A DNA stretch of 64,000 nucleotides from Herbaspirillum sp. DW155 (GCF_037076565.1 NZ_AP029028.1:2728001-2792000); one strand, 5' to 3'; shown: positions 7,491 to 16,496, numbered from the stretch's first letter. Program-made: numbers and translations. The notes: generated from the sequence alone by a model not told the origin.

Positions 7491-8585
7491 ATGGCTGCCA
7501 TTTCACATCATTCGCCCGGCGACACCAGCCAGGCGGGTTCCTCAGAACAAGCCCCGGTCCAGGAACGTGCGCCCGCATTGCAAGCGCGCGTCGTTCCGTG
7601 GGGACCGGCCCTGCAACTGAACAACGACGACATCTATCCCATCCTCCAACAGAAGTGGAAGAGGCACCTCGATCTGGGTAGCAGTTTCCAGGAGGGGTCT
7701 TCCCCCAAGCGCCTGCGCACCGAGGATATCGACACGGCCCAGGTACCGCTGCCGCCCTGCGTCAACTTCGTCCCGGTCGGGGTGGTCGGCGGCATGGGCC
7801 CGGAAGCGACGCTGGACCTCACCCAGAAGCTCTTCAAGACAGCCAAGGAGGTGGGCGACCCGAAATCCGACCAGGATCACATGCAGGTCATCACGATGAA
7901 CATCCCCAATCTGATCAAGGACCGCACTGCCTATCTCAACAGCTTCACGGGCGACCGTAACAACGCCGGCGAATGGCGCGCCCATCTGCTCAAGAACGAC
8001 CCCAGCAATCCCTATCATGGCGCGCTCGCCGTGGCACAGGCCTGCGTGGCCGCGGGGGCGCATTTTCTGATCTTTCCCTGCAATACCTTCCACGCTTACC
8101 ACGGCGTGCTTTCTGAAAAACTGAAGGTGCCGCTGCTGCATATCGCCGAAGCCACCATGTGGGCACTCAAGAAGCAGAATCTGGATCCGGACAAGTCGGT
8201 CGGTCTGCTGGCCACCAACGGCACCATCGACAGCAAGCTCTACCAGACCACGGCGACGCGCATGGAGCAGTATGGCTGCCCCCGCATCAAGTGGGCGCTG
8301 CCCTCCCCGGCATCCCAGAAAGACAACGTGATGGCCGGCATTTACGAAGGGGTCAAGTTCGGCGACATGGAAAAGGGAACCAGACTGCTGGACAATGCGG
8401 TTCAGGAACTGGGCAAGGAGCACAAGCTCTCGGCCGTGGTGGAAGGATGTACCGAAATTCCCCTGGCATTGAAAGACAAGGATTACGGCGACATCAAACT
8501 GATCGATCCGACCCAGGCCCTGGCGGAGATGGCGGTGGAGTTTTCCCGCAACCTGGCGCGACTGGAAACGAAGTTTGCACGCTAG
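7491..8585 (+). CDS. Asp/Glu racemase-family enzyme with effector-like N-terminus
   Basis: This is a 364-residue protein. Residues about 94-355 form an aspartate/glutamate racemase fold beginning G-V-V-G-G-M-G-P-E-A-T. Both catalytic cysteines are present, Cys197 in F-P-C-N-T-F-H and Cys320 in E-G-C-T-E, so racemase or isomerase chemistry should be possible. Family members without the extension are about 230-250 residues. Here some 90 extra N-terminal residues are rich in Ser, Gln and Pro and contain a basic P-K-R-L-R cluster. That extension, the HrpL promoter of the operon and the chaperone gene 30 bases downstream suggest a secreted enzyme. An Asp at position 11 slightly weakens the export-signal match. 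The substrate is unknown; Asp, Glu or hydantoins are family possibilities. Confidence 0.85.
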   Translation: MAAISHHSPGDTSQAGSSEQAPVQERAPALQARVVPWGPALQLNNDDIYPILQQKWKRHLDLGSSFQEGSSPKRLRTEDIDTAQVPLPPCVNFVPVGVVGGMGPEATLDLTQKLFKTAKEVGDPKSDQDHMQVITMNIPNLIKDRTAYLNSFTGDRNNAGEWRAHLLKNDPSNPYHGALAVAQACVAAGAHFLIFPCNTFHAYHGVLSEKLKVPLLHIAEATMWALKKQNLDPDKSVGLLATNGTIDSKLYQTTATRMEQYGCPRIKWALPSPASQKDNVMAGIYEGVKFGDMEKGTRLLDNAVQELGKEHKLSAVVEGCTEIPLALKDKDYGDIKLIDPTQALAEMAVEFSRNLARLETKFAR

Positions 8586-8615
8586 GTCCGATAACGAAGA
8601 ACAACGAGGTCATCC

Positions 8616-9110
8616 ATGTCCAGACAGCACTATGAACAACTGATCCACCAGCTCTGCAACCTGTGCCAGATCAAGGGTGCGCAGGGTATTCTGGAAGGCG
8701 GACCGGTGGCGGTGAACGATGTCGTGTTCTCACTGGCCCACCACGAGCAGCTCAGTCCCGACACCCTGCTGGTCTATTGTGATTTCGGCGCGGTGGAAGC
8801 CGGACGCGAAGCCCAGGCCTATCGCGCGCTGCTGGAGACCAATCTGTTGATGTATGCCGGCAACGGTCCCATCTACACGCTCTCGCCGGCGACCGGTCGG
8901 ATCGTCTTTGCCAACCGTTACCGGCTCGGCGGCATGGATGCCGTCATGCTGCGTTCGATTCTGGCCCATCTGGCCGCCAAGGCCATGGACTGGCGCAAGG
9001 ATCAGTTCCTCGACCCTCCGCCGGCCAGGCGGCATCACGGTCATGCCAGCAAGATCCCGCAGCTGTGGAGCAGACCCACCTCCACCGACGACGATGGCAT
9101 CACGCATTGA
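8616..9110 (+). CDS. CesT/Tir-type type III secretion chaperone
   Basis: This is a 164-residue protein. The start at 8616 has ACGAGG upstream. Like the chaperone at 4523 it contains R-A-L-L-E-T-N-L-L-M-Y, a preceding strand (L-V-Y-C-D-F-G) and a C-terminal helix ending in D-W-R-K-D, typical of class I type III chaperones. About 30 extra residues rich in Arg, His and Pro extend the C-terminus. It is third in the operon with the ATP-grasp and racemase genes, where class I chaperones usually sit beside their cargo. This is the main argument that one or both enzymes are exported. A strong terminator follows at 9167. Confidence 0.85.
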   Translation: MSRQHYEQLIHQLCNLCQIKGAQGILEGGPVAVNDVVFSLAHHEQLSPDTLLVYCDFGAVEAGREAQAYRALLETNLLMYAGNGPIYTLSPATGRIVFANRYRLGGMDAVMLRSILAHLAAKAMDWRKDQFLDPPPARRHHGHASKIPQLWSRPTSTDDDGITH

Positions 9111-9166
9111 AGCAGTGCGCGCCAGTGCTGCTGAACTGACGCGTCATCAATGATCTGCGCCTGACG

Positions 9167-9200
9167 ATGCTGCCTGCCTTCCCGGCAGGCAGCATTTTTT
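9167..9200. terminator. Rho-independent terminator between convergent genes
   Basis: A 12-bp stem (ATGCTGCCTGCC with its complement) and 5-base loop are followed by six T. It ends the HrpL operon and separates it from the leftward CapA gene that stops at 9213. Confidence 0.9.
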
Positions 9201-9212
9201 CTACGGTCTCTT

Positions 9213-10595
9213 TCAGGTCAGGCTGACGATGCCCACTTCCCCGACAATATCGATGCGGGTGCCATAGGCGGCAGACAAGCGTTGCAGACGTTGCAGGATG
9301 CGTTGGGCGTCCTCGCCGTGGGCGATGCGCGGAATGCCGCGGTCGGCATCGCGTTCACCCTGCCAATGCATCTCGATGGGGTGCAGCACGATCTGCTGCA
9401 GCTGGCCACGACTGCCGTAGCGATTGACGGCCACGACGCTCTCATACCACACCTGTTCCTTGAACACGCCATGCACCCGTCGGTGCTCCATGAATTCGGC
9501 CTCGGTCATGGACATCGGTTCTACCTTGTCCTTCTCGTGTTCATCGCGGGTGATGGGCTGCTGCTGGTTCTCCATGAAGAAGAAATTGCCCAGCGAGTAG
9601 TAGATCGGCTTGCCCTTGTAGATTTCGATTCCGCGCAACTGGTGAGGGCCGTGGCCGATGAAGGCATCGGCACCATTGTCGATGGCCTGGCGGGCCAGCA
9701 GCGGCATGAAGTCCGGCGGTGTCTCGCAGAAATTGCCCGGTTCGTGCGTGTGCATGGAGATGATGGCGAAATCGGCGCTCTGCTTGCCCTGGCGCAGGTG
9801 ATGGATGATTTCCTTGCGGTCGCGCTCGTCCATGGTGAAGGTGAAATCAACGCCCTCACCGACCTCCTCGCTGGCACGGTACTTGATATCGAACAGGGTC
9901 ACCGTGCCATTGCGGGCATCGGCAGCCAGAACGGACTTGCGCATCATGCCCTTGGGCAGCGCATCGCGAATGGCCGCCAGCATCGCCAGTCGCTGCGGGG
10001 AAACCAGTACATGGCGCGTGGTGCGCAAGGCATTGAGGCCGGGGCGCCCCGGAATCTGGCCGAGCGGATCGATGGCCCGGGCATTGGCCTCAAAGCGCGA
10101 AGCCAGCGCGACCATGGCCACGCGTGCCGCCGGGATGCACAGGTAGCGCGGCGCGCGGGCCTGCGCCAGCGTCTCGCCGGTTCCGGCGTGAACCATGCCG
10201 GCCTTGTCGAACAGCGCATCGGTATAGCGCATGCCCTCCACGCCCCAGTCGGTAGTGTGGTTGTTGGCGCGGCTCATGAGATTGAAGCCCATGTCCTTGA
10301 TATCCTGCGCCACGGCAGGCGTACTGATGAGCCAGGAGCCGCCGGCCAGCGCCGACGGATAACCGCCGAAGCGCTGCAGATCGATGGCGGTTCCCTCGAA
10401 ATTGCCGAAGGTGACATCCCCGCTCCTGAGCAAATCGATCAGGTCCGGGCTCTTGCGCTGCAGCCGGGGAAAGATGGCGTCGGTCAGGATCAGGTCGCCT
10501 GTGGCCACCAGAGTGAAACCCTCTGGCACGTTGGCATCCATCCATGAAGGGGCCAGTTTTCCTTCTTCGTGGTGGACGTCTTGCTTGTCGTTCAT
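9213..10595 (-). CDS. CapA-family metallophosphatase-like protein
   Basis: This 460-residue protein is of the bacterial capsule synthesis CapA type. The family signature blocks are visible: G-D-L-I-L near residue 33, N-F-E-G near 65, A-N-N-H-T-T-D-W-G near 111, M-H-T-H near 280, G-H-G-P-H-Q-L-R-G near 314 and Y-S-L-G-N-F-F near 333. They form the metal site of a calcineurin-like fold. CapA of Bacillus takes part in poly-gamma-glutamate export, but here there is no signal peptide or membrane anchor and no capBC, so a cytoplasmic hydrolase is more likely. It is the last gene of a leftward block with a beta-lactamase-fold hydrolase, an N-formylglutamate amidohydrolase and a Dpp transporter. Confidence 0.85.
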   Translation of the reverse strand: MNDKQDVHHEEGKLAPSWMDANVPEGFTLVATGDLILTDAIFPRLQRKSPDLIDLLRSGDVTFGNFEGTAIDLQRFGGYPSALAGGSWLISTPAVAQDIKDMGFNLMSRANNHTTDWGVEGMRYTDALFDKAGMVHAGTGETLAQARAPRYLCIPAARVAMVALASRFEANARAIDPLGQIPGRPGLNALRTTRHVLVSPQRLAMLAAIRDALPKGMMRKSVLAADARNGTVTLFDIKYRASEEVGEGVDFTFTMDERDRKEIIHHLRQGKQSADFAIISMHTHEPGNFCETPPDFMPLLARQAIDNGADAFIGHGPHQLRGIEIYKGKPIYYSLGNFFFMENQQQPITRDEHEKDKVEPMSMTEAEFMEHRRVHGVFKEQVWYESVVAVNRYGSRGQLQQIVLHPIEMHWQGERDADRGIPRIAHGEDAQRILQRLQRLSAAYGTRIDIVGEVGIVSLT

Positions 10596-10634
10596 GGCTG
10601 CTCTTTCATTACGTTAAGCGGGTCGGGACGCGGA

Positions 10635-11486
10635 TCAGCGGTCGTTGCCGATACCATCCCAGCAGGCCCGCGCCAGGCGGCCCAGGGTATTGAAGGCCGA
10701 CACGTAGCCGGGCATGCCGTCAGGCATTTCCCAGGGCACCTGGTCGGTGTAACCGGTCAGGATGAACAGGGGCTGTTCGTTGCGGAACACGATGCCACCA
10801 TCCATGCGGCCCCGCTTGCCGGTACCGCCCTTGTGGGCGACCTTGGTATCGGAGGGCAGCAGCGATGCCATTTTGGTCCGCAACTTCTGCCAGCTCAAGA
10901 CCTCGATGGCAAAGGCGCATTGTTGCGGCGTGCAACCCAGGCGCTGTGCGGCTTCGTGATCGGAACAGCCCTTGAGGATCAGGTCATACAGTAGTCCCTG
11001 ATCGCAGGCGCTGATGGTGGTCACTTCGTCGAGCTTGTGATCGGGCGGCATATCCGGACGCGGCACCGAATTGCGATGGACCGTATTGCGCATGCCGATG
11101 CCATGACAGAACTGATTGATTTCTTCCAGACTGATGCGCTCCATCACCATGGCCGTACACACGTTGTCGCTGACGATGATCATCTGGACCAGGGCGTCGC
11201 GCAGGCTGATGGTAAAGCCCGGCGTAAGGTACTTGAAGGTTCCCGACATCACGCCCTGACGCAGCCTTTCCTCGTACACGATCGGCGCATTGAGGTCCAG
11301 CCGCCCCTGGTTGACGGCGCGCAGCACGGCCATCAGGATCGAGGTCTTGCGGGTGCTTCCCGACGGGAAGGCGACATTTCCGTCGCGATCGGCCTCCTGG
11401 CCGGTGATCAGGTTCTTGACATACCAGGCGGTCACATAGGGCTGCTCATCGCAGATGGCGTTCAGGCGCGCTACCAGGTCTTGCAT
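10635..11486 (-). CDS. Class A beta-lactamase-fold serine hydrolase
   Basis: This 283-residue protein has the three active-site elements of penicillin-recognising enzymes: S44-T-R-K47 (SxxK), S106-D-N108 (SDN) and K219-G-G221 (KTG-like). A typical E-x-x-L-N omega loop is not obvious, so true beta-lactamase activity is doubtful. It has no signal peptide. AAAAGGAAATC precedes the ATG at 11486. In this block, beside an amidohydrolase and a peptide importer, a role in cutting an amide or D-amino-acid peptide in the cytoplasm is a reasonable inference. The substrate is not deducible. Confidence 0.8.
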   Translation of the reverse strand: MQDLVARLNAICDEQPYVTAWYVKNLITGQEADRDGNVAFPSGSTRKTSILMAVLRAVNQGRLDLNAPIVYEERLRQGVMSGTFKYLTPGFTISLRDALVQMIIVSDNVCTAMVMERISLEEINQFCHGIGMRNTVHRNSVPRPDMPPDHKLDEVTTISACDQGLLYDLILKGCSDHEAAQRLGCTPQQCAFAIEVLSWQKLRTKMASLLPSDTKVAHKGGTGKRGRMDGGIVFRNEQPLFILTGYTDQVPWEMPDGMPGYVSAFNTLGRLARACWDGIGNDR

Positions 11487-11546
11487 CTTGATTTCCTTTT
11501 CGACGATTTCCGATTCTGTGCTACGTGAGGAGGTGACGCAGTGGCC

Positions 11547-12467
11547 TCACGGCGCGGGCGTCACCGGCGGACTCTGGTGCATATCCTTGCGCAGGTGCTC
11601 GGCCAGCGAGGCCAGGAAGCTGCTCAGATCATGCTGCAGGCGGTCGAATCCCTCATGTTTCTCGCAGCGCTTCTCGTTCATGTAGACGCTGCGCTTGATT
11701 TCGATCTGGATGCTATGTCGGCGCATCGTCGGTACCCCATAATGCTGGACGATATAGCCGCCCTGATACGGCGTATTGATCCTCACGCGATAGCCGCGTC
11801 GGTCAAACTCGCCGGCGACCCACTCGGTGAGCGCGCTGCTGGCCGAGTTGCCCTTGCGGTCGCTGACCACGATGTCGGGGCGATCCGCGCCATTGTCCAC
11901 GTTCATGGCATTGCCCACCGACTTCATCGAATGGCAGTTGATGTGCCAGACGCGGCCGAAACGCTGGAACGCTTCATCGAGCAAGGCCTTCAGAACGGCA
12001 TGGTAGGGATGATAGTAATGACGCAGGCGATGTTCGACCTCCTCGATGCTCAGCTTGTCCTGATACATCGGAATGCCCGGCAGGGCGTGACGCCGGATCA
12101 GGCCCATGCCACGGCTGCATGCCGCTGAGGGTGTGAGCGCATGGGGCCAGGGCTGCGCCAGCATCTCCTGGTCGATATCATCGGGCGCGCGATTGGGATC
12201 GATGTAGGCGCGCGGAAATCGCGCCGACAGCAAGGCCGCTCCGACCGCCGGCGCGCCCGCCCACAATTCGTCGACGTACGCATCCCAGGTGGTCTGCAAG
12301 GCCTCGGCAGGTGCCACGATGCCGCTGTTGAAGGGATACATCGTGCCACTGTGGGGCGAATCGACCACCAGCGGCAGCTGGGTCTCGCTCACGCCCGGGC
12401 GCAGTAATGCATACACTTGATTGACTGACTTGATCATTGCTTTTTCCGTTGGATACTGCGACGCCAT
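11547..12467 (-). CDS. N-formylglutamate amidohydrolase family protein
   Basis: This 306-residue protein shows the family pattern L-V-V-D-S-P-H-S-G near residue 32, Y-I-D-P-N-R-A near 90, W-H-I-N-C-H-S near 180 and D-I-V-V-S-D-R near 200, which include the metal ligands. The family removes the formyl or another N-acyl group from glutamate. The ATG at 12467 overlaps the stop of the upstream ATPase gene (TGATG), giving coupled translation. A second start at 12437 (MIKSVNQ) with GGAAAAAG upstream is possible. No histidine-utilisation genes are near. The partners are a peptide importer and two other hydrolases, so the substrate may be an imported acyl-glutamate or gamma-glutamyl compound. Confidence 0.85.
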   Translation of the reverse strand: MASQYPTEKAMIKSVNQVYALLRPGVSETQLPLVVDSPHSGTMYPFNSGIVAPAEALQTTWDAYVDELWAGAPAVGAALLSARFPRAYIDPNRAPDDIDQEMLAQPWPHALTPSAACSRGMGLIRRHALPGIPMYQDKLSIEEVEHRLRHYYHPYHAVLKALLDEAFQRFGRVWHINCHSMKSVGNAMNVDNGADRPDIVVSDRKGNSASSALTEWVAGEFDRRGYRVRINTPYQGGYIVQHYGVPTMRRHSIQIEIKRSVYMNEKRCEKHEGFDRLQHDLSSFLASLAEHLRKDMHQSPPVTPAP

Positions 12468-13456
12468 CAGGCGTCATTGAGATGGCATGCAGACCAGTGG
12501 CCATCGCCGATGCTGCGCAGCATCGGCCGTTCCTCGCTGCAGCGGCGCATGGCGCGCGGACAGCGGGGGTGAAAAGTACAGCCGGCGGGTGGGTTGAGCG
12601 GACTGGGCAGCTCGCCCTGGATCGGCCGATGTTCCACCACCTTGGCATCGAGCCTGGGCGCATCGGCCATCAGCGCCTGGGTATAAGGGTGGTTGGGCCG
12701 GGCGAACACTGACCGCTTGTCGGCGATCTCCACGATGCGGCCCAGATACATGATCGCCACCCGATCCGCGATGTATTCCACCACCGCCAGGTTATGGCTG
12801 ATGAACAGATAGGTGAGTTGCTTGGTCTCGCGCAATTCCATGAACAGGTTGAGGATCTGCGCCTGCACCGACACGTCCAGCGCCGAGACGGCCTCGTCGC
12901 AGACGATGAACTTCGGGTCCAGTGCCAGCGCCCGCGCAATCGCAATGCGCTGACGCTGCCCGCCTGAGAACTGGTGCGGATAACGACCCGCATAGGACGG
13001 GTCCAGACCGACCTGCCTGAGCAGATCGCCGACGAAGGCAGCGGCATCCTTGCGTTGCACCAGTCCGTGATACAAGGCCGCTTCGCTGATGATCTGATCC
13101 ACCCGCTGGCGCGGGTTGAGCGAGGCATACGGATTCTGGAACACCATCTGAATGTTCAGGTGCGTCTGCAGGCTCGGCCTGGTCATGTCCACGCCGTCGA
13201 AGGAGAGACTGCCGCTGGTCGCCGGCAGCAGACCGGCGATCATCCTGCCCACGGTGGATTTGCCGCAGCCCGATTCCCCGACCAGCCCCAGGACTTCGCC
13301 GCGTTCTATGCTCAGCGAGACTTCATTGACCGCGTATACCCGCCGTGCCGGCGGCCTGGCCAGCCCCAGCTTGCCCAGCGCCCGTGTGAGCCCGCTGCTC
13401 TTGAGGCTGAAGCTCTTGCTTAATTCATTGGTCGTCAGCATTGTCGTCATCCTCAT
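12467..13456 (-). CDS. Peptide ABC transporter ATPase, DppF-like
   Basis: This 329-residue protein has Walker A G-E-S-G-C-G-K-S-T, signature F-S-G-G-Q-R-Q-R and Walker B I-V-C-D-E-A. A C-terminal oligopeptide-transporter extension contains a Cys-rich G-C-T-F-H-P-R-C-P motif. The ATG at 13456 overlaps the stop of the DppD-like gene (ATGA). The frame is open to 13741 but this coupled start fits best. It powers import together with the other ATPase and the two permeases upstream. Confidence 0.9.
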   Translation of the reverse strand: MRMTTMLTTNELSKSFSLKSSGLTRALGKLGLARPPARRVYAVNEVSLSIERGEVLGLVGESGCGKSTVGRMIAGLLPATSGSLSFDGVDMTRPSLQTHLNIQMVFQNPYASLNPRQRVDQIISEAALYHGLVQRKDAAAFVGDLLRQVGLDPSYAGRYPHQFSGGQRQRIAIARALALDPKFIVCDEAVSALDVSVQAQILNLFMELRETKQLTYLFISHNLAVVEYIADRVAIMYLGRIVEIADKRSVFARPNHPYTQALMADAPRLDAKVVEHRPIQGELPSPLNPPAGCTFHPRCPRAMRRCSEERPMLRSIGDGHWSACHLNDA

Positions 13457-14412
13457 GCACTCAGTGGGTAGAAGCAGCGATGTTCGCGGCCGCCCGCGGC
13501 CACGACCGGCGGAATGGTCTGGCAATCCGGCGCTGCACGGCTGCAGCGTGGCGCGAAGGAACAACCGGGTGGCAGTCGCAGCAGCGGCGGCGTGGCACCG
13601 GGAATGGAGTAAAGGCGCTTGCCCTGGTGCCCGGACTGTGGCAGCGAGTCGATCAGGCCTTGGGTGTAGGGATGCAGCGGCTGGCGGATGACCTGCTGTA
13701 CCGGCCCGCGCTCGATGATGCGGCCGGCATACATGACGCACAGGTCGTCCGCCAGGTCCTTTACCACGCTGATGTCATGGGTGATCCAGATCAGGGCGGT
13801 TCCGCTTTCGCGCGCCAGCTGTTTCATCTCATACAGGATCTGGGCCTGGATCGTCACATCCAGCGCCGTGGTCGGCTCATCGGCGATGATCAGATCGGGA
13901 TGATTGATGATGGCATTGGCGATGGCCACGCGTTGACGCATGCCCCCGGACATCTCGTGCGGATATACCCGCATGCGTTCCTCGGGGGCCGGGATGCCGA
14001 CCCGCTTCAAGGCGTCGCACACGCGCGCATCAATCTCCTTGCGCGAGGCCTTGCGATGGATCGCAATGGTCTCGCCCAGTTGCGCGCCGATGCGCATGAC
14101 CGGGTTCAGGGACATCATCGGGTCCTGGAACACCATCGCGATGCGATCCCCGCGCAACTGGCTCCATCGCCTGGGGCTGGCCTGCCTCAGGTTCTCGCCC
14201 TTGAAGATGATCTCGCCGCCTGTGACGCGGCCCGGTGCGTCGATCAGGTTCATCAGCGAGAAAGCCGTCACCGACTTGCCCGACCCGGATTCACCGACGA
14301 TACCCAATACCTTGCCTTTTTCCAGCGTGAACGACACATCGTCCAGCGCCTTGGCCACACCCGCTTCCGTGTGAAATTGGGTGACCAGATTCCTGACTTC
14401 CAGCAGTGCCAT
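13453..14412 (-). CDS. Peptide ABC transporter ATPase, DppD-like
   Basis: This 319-residue protein has Walker A G-E-S-G-S-G-K-S, signature M-S-G-G-M-R-Q-R, Walker B I-I-A-D-E-P and the C-terminal G-C-S-F-A-P-R-C motif of oligo/dipeptide ATPases. AAGGAG precedes the ATG at 14412. It lies nine bases after the DppC-like permease and overlaps the next ATPase by four bases, so it is clearly part of one operon. Confidence 0.92.
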   Translation of the reverse strand: MALLEVRNLVTQFHTEAGVAKALDDVSFTLEKGKVLGIVGESGSGKSVTAFSLMNLIDAPGRVTGGEIIFKGENLRQASPRRWSQLRGDRIAMVFQDPMMSLNPVMRIGAQLGETIAIHRKASRKEIDARVCDALKRVGIPAPEERMRVYPHEMSGGMRQRVAIANAIINHPDLIIADEPTTALDVTIQAQILYEMKQLARESGTALIWITHDISVVKDLADDLCVMYAGRIIERGPVQQVIRQPLHPYTQGLIDSLPQSGHQGKRLYSIPGATPPLLRLPPGCSFAPRCSRAAPDCQTIPPVVAAGGREHRCFYPLSA

Positions 14413-14421
14413 CTTCGCTCC

Positions 14422-15387
14422 TTATGCGTCCAGCTTGGGGTTGAGGACCACGCGCAACTGGTCGCCTACCAGACTTACCGCCATCACCAGCAAGACCAGG
14501 GCCACGCCGGGAAAGACGCTGATCCAGTACTGGTTCGACAGCATGTAGTCGAAGCCGTTGGAAATCAGCAGGCCCAGTGAAGGCTTGGTCTGCGGCAGGC
14601 CGATGCCGAGAAAACTCATGGTCGCCTCCAGCGTGATGGCATTGGCCATCTGATTGGTCGTGGTCACGATCAGCGGTGCCACGCAGTTGGGCAGCACGTG
14701 ACGGAACATGATGCGGCGCGCCGGCAAGCCTTGGCCCAAGGCCGCCTCGATGTAATCCTTGCCGCGTTCGACCAGGGCCGCGCCGCGCACATTGCGGGCA
14801 AAAATGGCCCACTGCACCAGCACCAGCGCCATCAGCGTCTTGTCCACCCCCTGCCCCAGCACGGCCAGCAGCACCAAGGCCACCAGGATCGTCGGGATGC
14901 TCAGTTGCACATCGACCACGCGCATGAGCAAGGCATCCACCTTGCCGCCGAAGTAGGCCGACACCAGGCCCAGGCTGGTGCCCAGCACCAGTGCCACCAG
15001 CGCGCTGGCCACACCGATGCCCAGACTGATGCGCAATCCGTAGAGAATGGCGCTGAGCATGTCGCGGCCAGCGCCATCGGTGCCCAGCAGGTAGTGCATG
15101 CTCTGGTCGGTACTGAGCGTACCGGGACTGCGTTCGGCTTCCAGGATGGAGACCTTGGACAGGTCATAGGGATCCTGAGGGGCAATCAGCGGTGCGGCCA
15201 CCGCCGCCACGATCAGGATGGCCAGCAGCAGTGCAGCCGCCGTGCCGACGCGGCTCTTGAAAAAGCGTCTGGCCAGTACGCGCCAGGGGGACTCCGAGGC
15301 AGCAGTCTCGGTGGACGGTCTGGCGACGCCTTCTCCTGAGTGAGCCTGCGATGCCAGTGCGCCTGTCTCGATATCATTCATCATCAT
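14422..15387 (-). CDS. Peptide ABC transporter permease, DppC-like
   Basis: This 321-residue inner-membrane protein begins with about 35 polar residues, then a first transmembrane segment, a periplasmic region and five further segments. The E-A-A-L-G-Q-G-L-P coupling-helix motif of binding-protein-dependent permeases lies near residue 205. The start at 15387 has AAAGAGG upstream; three successive ATG codons leave the exact start open by two residues. It pairs with the DppB-like permease 13 bases upstream. Confidence 0.9.
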   Translation of the reverse strand: MMMNDIETGALASQAHSGEGVARPSTETAASESPWRVLARRFFKSRVGTAAALLLAILIVAAVAAPLIAPQDPYDLSKVSILEAERSPGTLSTDQSMHYLLGTDGAGRDMLSAILYGLRISLGIGVASALVALVLGTSLGLVSAYFGGKVDALLMRVVDVQLSIPTILVALVLLAVLGQGVDKTLMALVLVQWAIFARNVRGAALVERGKDYIEAALGQGLPARRIMFRHVLPNCVAPLIVTTTNQMANAITLEATMSFLGIGLPQTKPSLGLLISNGFDYMLSNQYWISVFPGVALVLLVMAVSLVGDQLRVVLNPKLDA

Positions 15388-15400
15388 TATGTTTGCCTCT

Positions 15401-16372
15401 TTACGCCGACTTGGTCCGCAGACGCGGATCCAGGATCAGATACAGCACGTCCACCACGAAATTGATCACCACATAAAGCAGCAGGACCACCATCAGGTAA
15501 GCCACCACCACCGGCCGGTCCAGCTGCAGCACCGAATCGATGATGAGCTTGCCCATGCCGGGCCAGGCGAAAATGGTTTCGGTGATCAGGGAAAAGGCGA
15601 TCAGGTGGCCGAACTCGATGCCCATGACGGTCACGATGGGAATCATCACGTTAGGCGCGATATGCCGCATCATCAGACGTACCGCCCCTACCCCCTTGGC
15701 GCGCGCAAACTTGACGTATTCCTGTACCGCCACCTCGCGCGTGCCGGCCTCGGTCATGCGCATCACCAGCGCGATGTTGTGCAGGGCCAGCGTACAGGCC
15801 GGCAGCACCATGTACTGCAGCCCTTCCCAGCTGAGGAAGCTCACCTGTATCCCCAGCAAGGAAGTGGTCGGGCCGCGGCCGCCGGAAGGCAGCCACCCGA
15901 GGTTGACCGAAAACACCAGGATCAGCAGCAGGCCCAGCCAGAACACCGGCACCGTCACGCCCAGCACCGAAAATCCCATCGCCAGCTTGTGCACGCGGCT
16001 ACCGGGGCGCAAACCGGACCACATGCCCAGCGGAATGCCGATCAGCGCCGACAGCAGCAAGGCCGCCACGGCCAGTTCGAAGGTGGCCGGCATGCGTTCG
16101 AAGATCAGACCGATGGCCGGCTGATTGAAGACGAAGGAATTGCCCAGATCCCCATGCAGGGCGTTGCTCACGAAGCGCAGGTATTGCTGGTACATCGGCA
16201 GATCCAGCCCCAGCGCATGCGAGGCGCGCTGTATTTCTTCCAGCGGGGCATCCGGCGCGACCAGCAGATGAATGGGATTGCCCACCAGATTGATGCCGAC
16301 GAAAGCCAGGATCGACATCACAAAGATCACCAGCACGCTTTGCAGCGCGCGCCTCAACAACATCTCAAACAT
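15401..16372 (-). CDS. Peptide ABC transporter permease, DppB-like
   Basis: This 323-residue inner-membrane protein has six transmembrane segments and the F-A-R-A-K-G-V-G coupling motif near residue 220, as in DppB/OppB. It is the first gene of the DppBCDF-like operon. In a normal arrangement the binding-protein gene at 18282 would lie just upstream, but an insertion sequence now separates them. A region with phased GATAC repeats lies about 80-125 bases upstream of this start. Confidence 0.9.
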   Translation of the reverse strand: MFEMLLRRALQSVLVIFVMSILAFVGINLVGNPIHLLVAPDAPLEEIQRASHALGLDLPMYQQYLRFVSNALHGDLGNSFVFNQPAIGLIFERMPATFELAVAALLLSALIGIPLGMWSGLRPGSRVHKLAMGFSVLGVTVPVFWLGLLLILVFSVNLGWLPSGGRGPTTSLLGIQVSFLSWEGLQYMVLPACTLALHNIALVMRMTEAGTREVAVQEYVKFARAKGVGAVRLMMRHIAPNVMIPIVTVMGIEFGHLIAFSLITETIFAWPGMGKLIIDSVLQLDRPVVVAYLMVVLLLYVVINFVVDVLYLILDPRLRTKSA

Positions 16373-16450
16373 CGTTCCGCTCCCATGTCGAATTCACGCC
16401 GGACTCCTCCTTGCGATCCGGAGGCTGTCCCGGCAGCCCCTTGCAGATCA

Positions 16451-16496
16451 TGATACGCTGTATCAATGAGCGATACTATATATTATCAAGCGATAC
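16451..16496. promoter_or_regulatory. Phased operator-like repeats upstream of dppB-like gene
   Basis: A 15-base palindrome TGATACGCTGTATCA (16451-16465) is followed by two GCGATAC copies. GATAC starts at 16452, 16472 and 16492, exactly 20 bases apart, so the three copies lie on one face of the helix. This suits a cooperative dimer such as the IclR regulator encoded at 20085. The assignment to IclR is inference. Confidence 0.55.

Noticed and set aside
8377-8410. GGAACC inside the racemase gene as a HrpL box
   Set aside because: The downstream half (CGGTTCA) does not match CCACNNA and it is within coding sequence.
10635-11486. Antibiotic-resistance beta-lactamase
   Set aside because: There is no signal peptide and no clear omega-loop Glu, and the gene sits in a peptide utilisation operon.
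13770-13803. Minus-strand GGAACC with CCCATGA in the DppD-like gene
   Set aside because: Two fixed positions of the second half fail and it lies inside a coding region.
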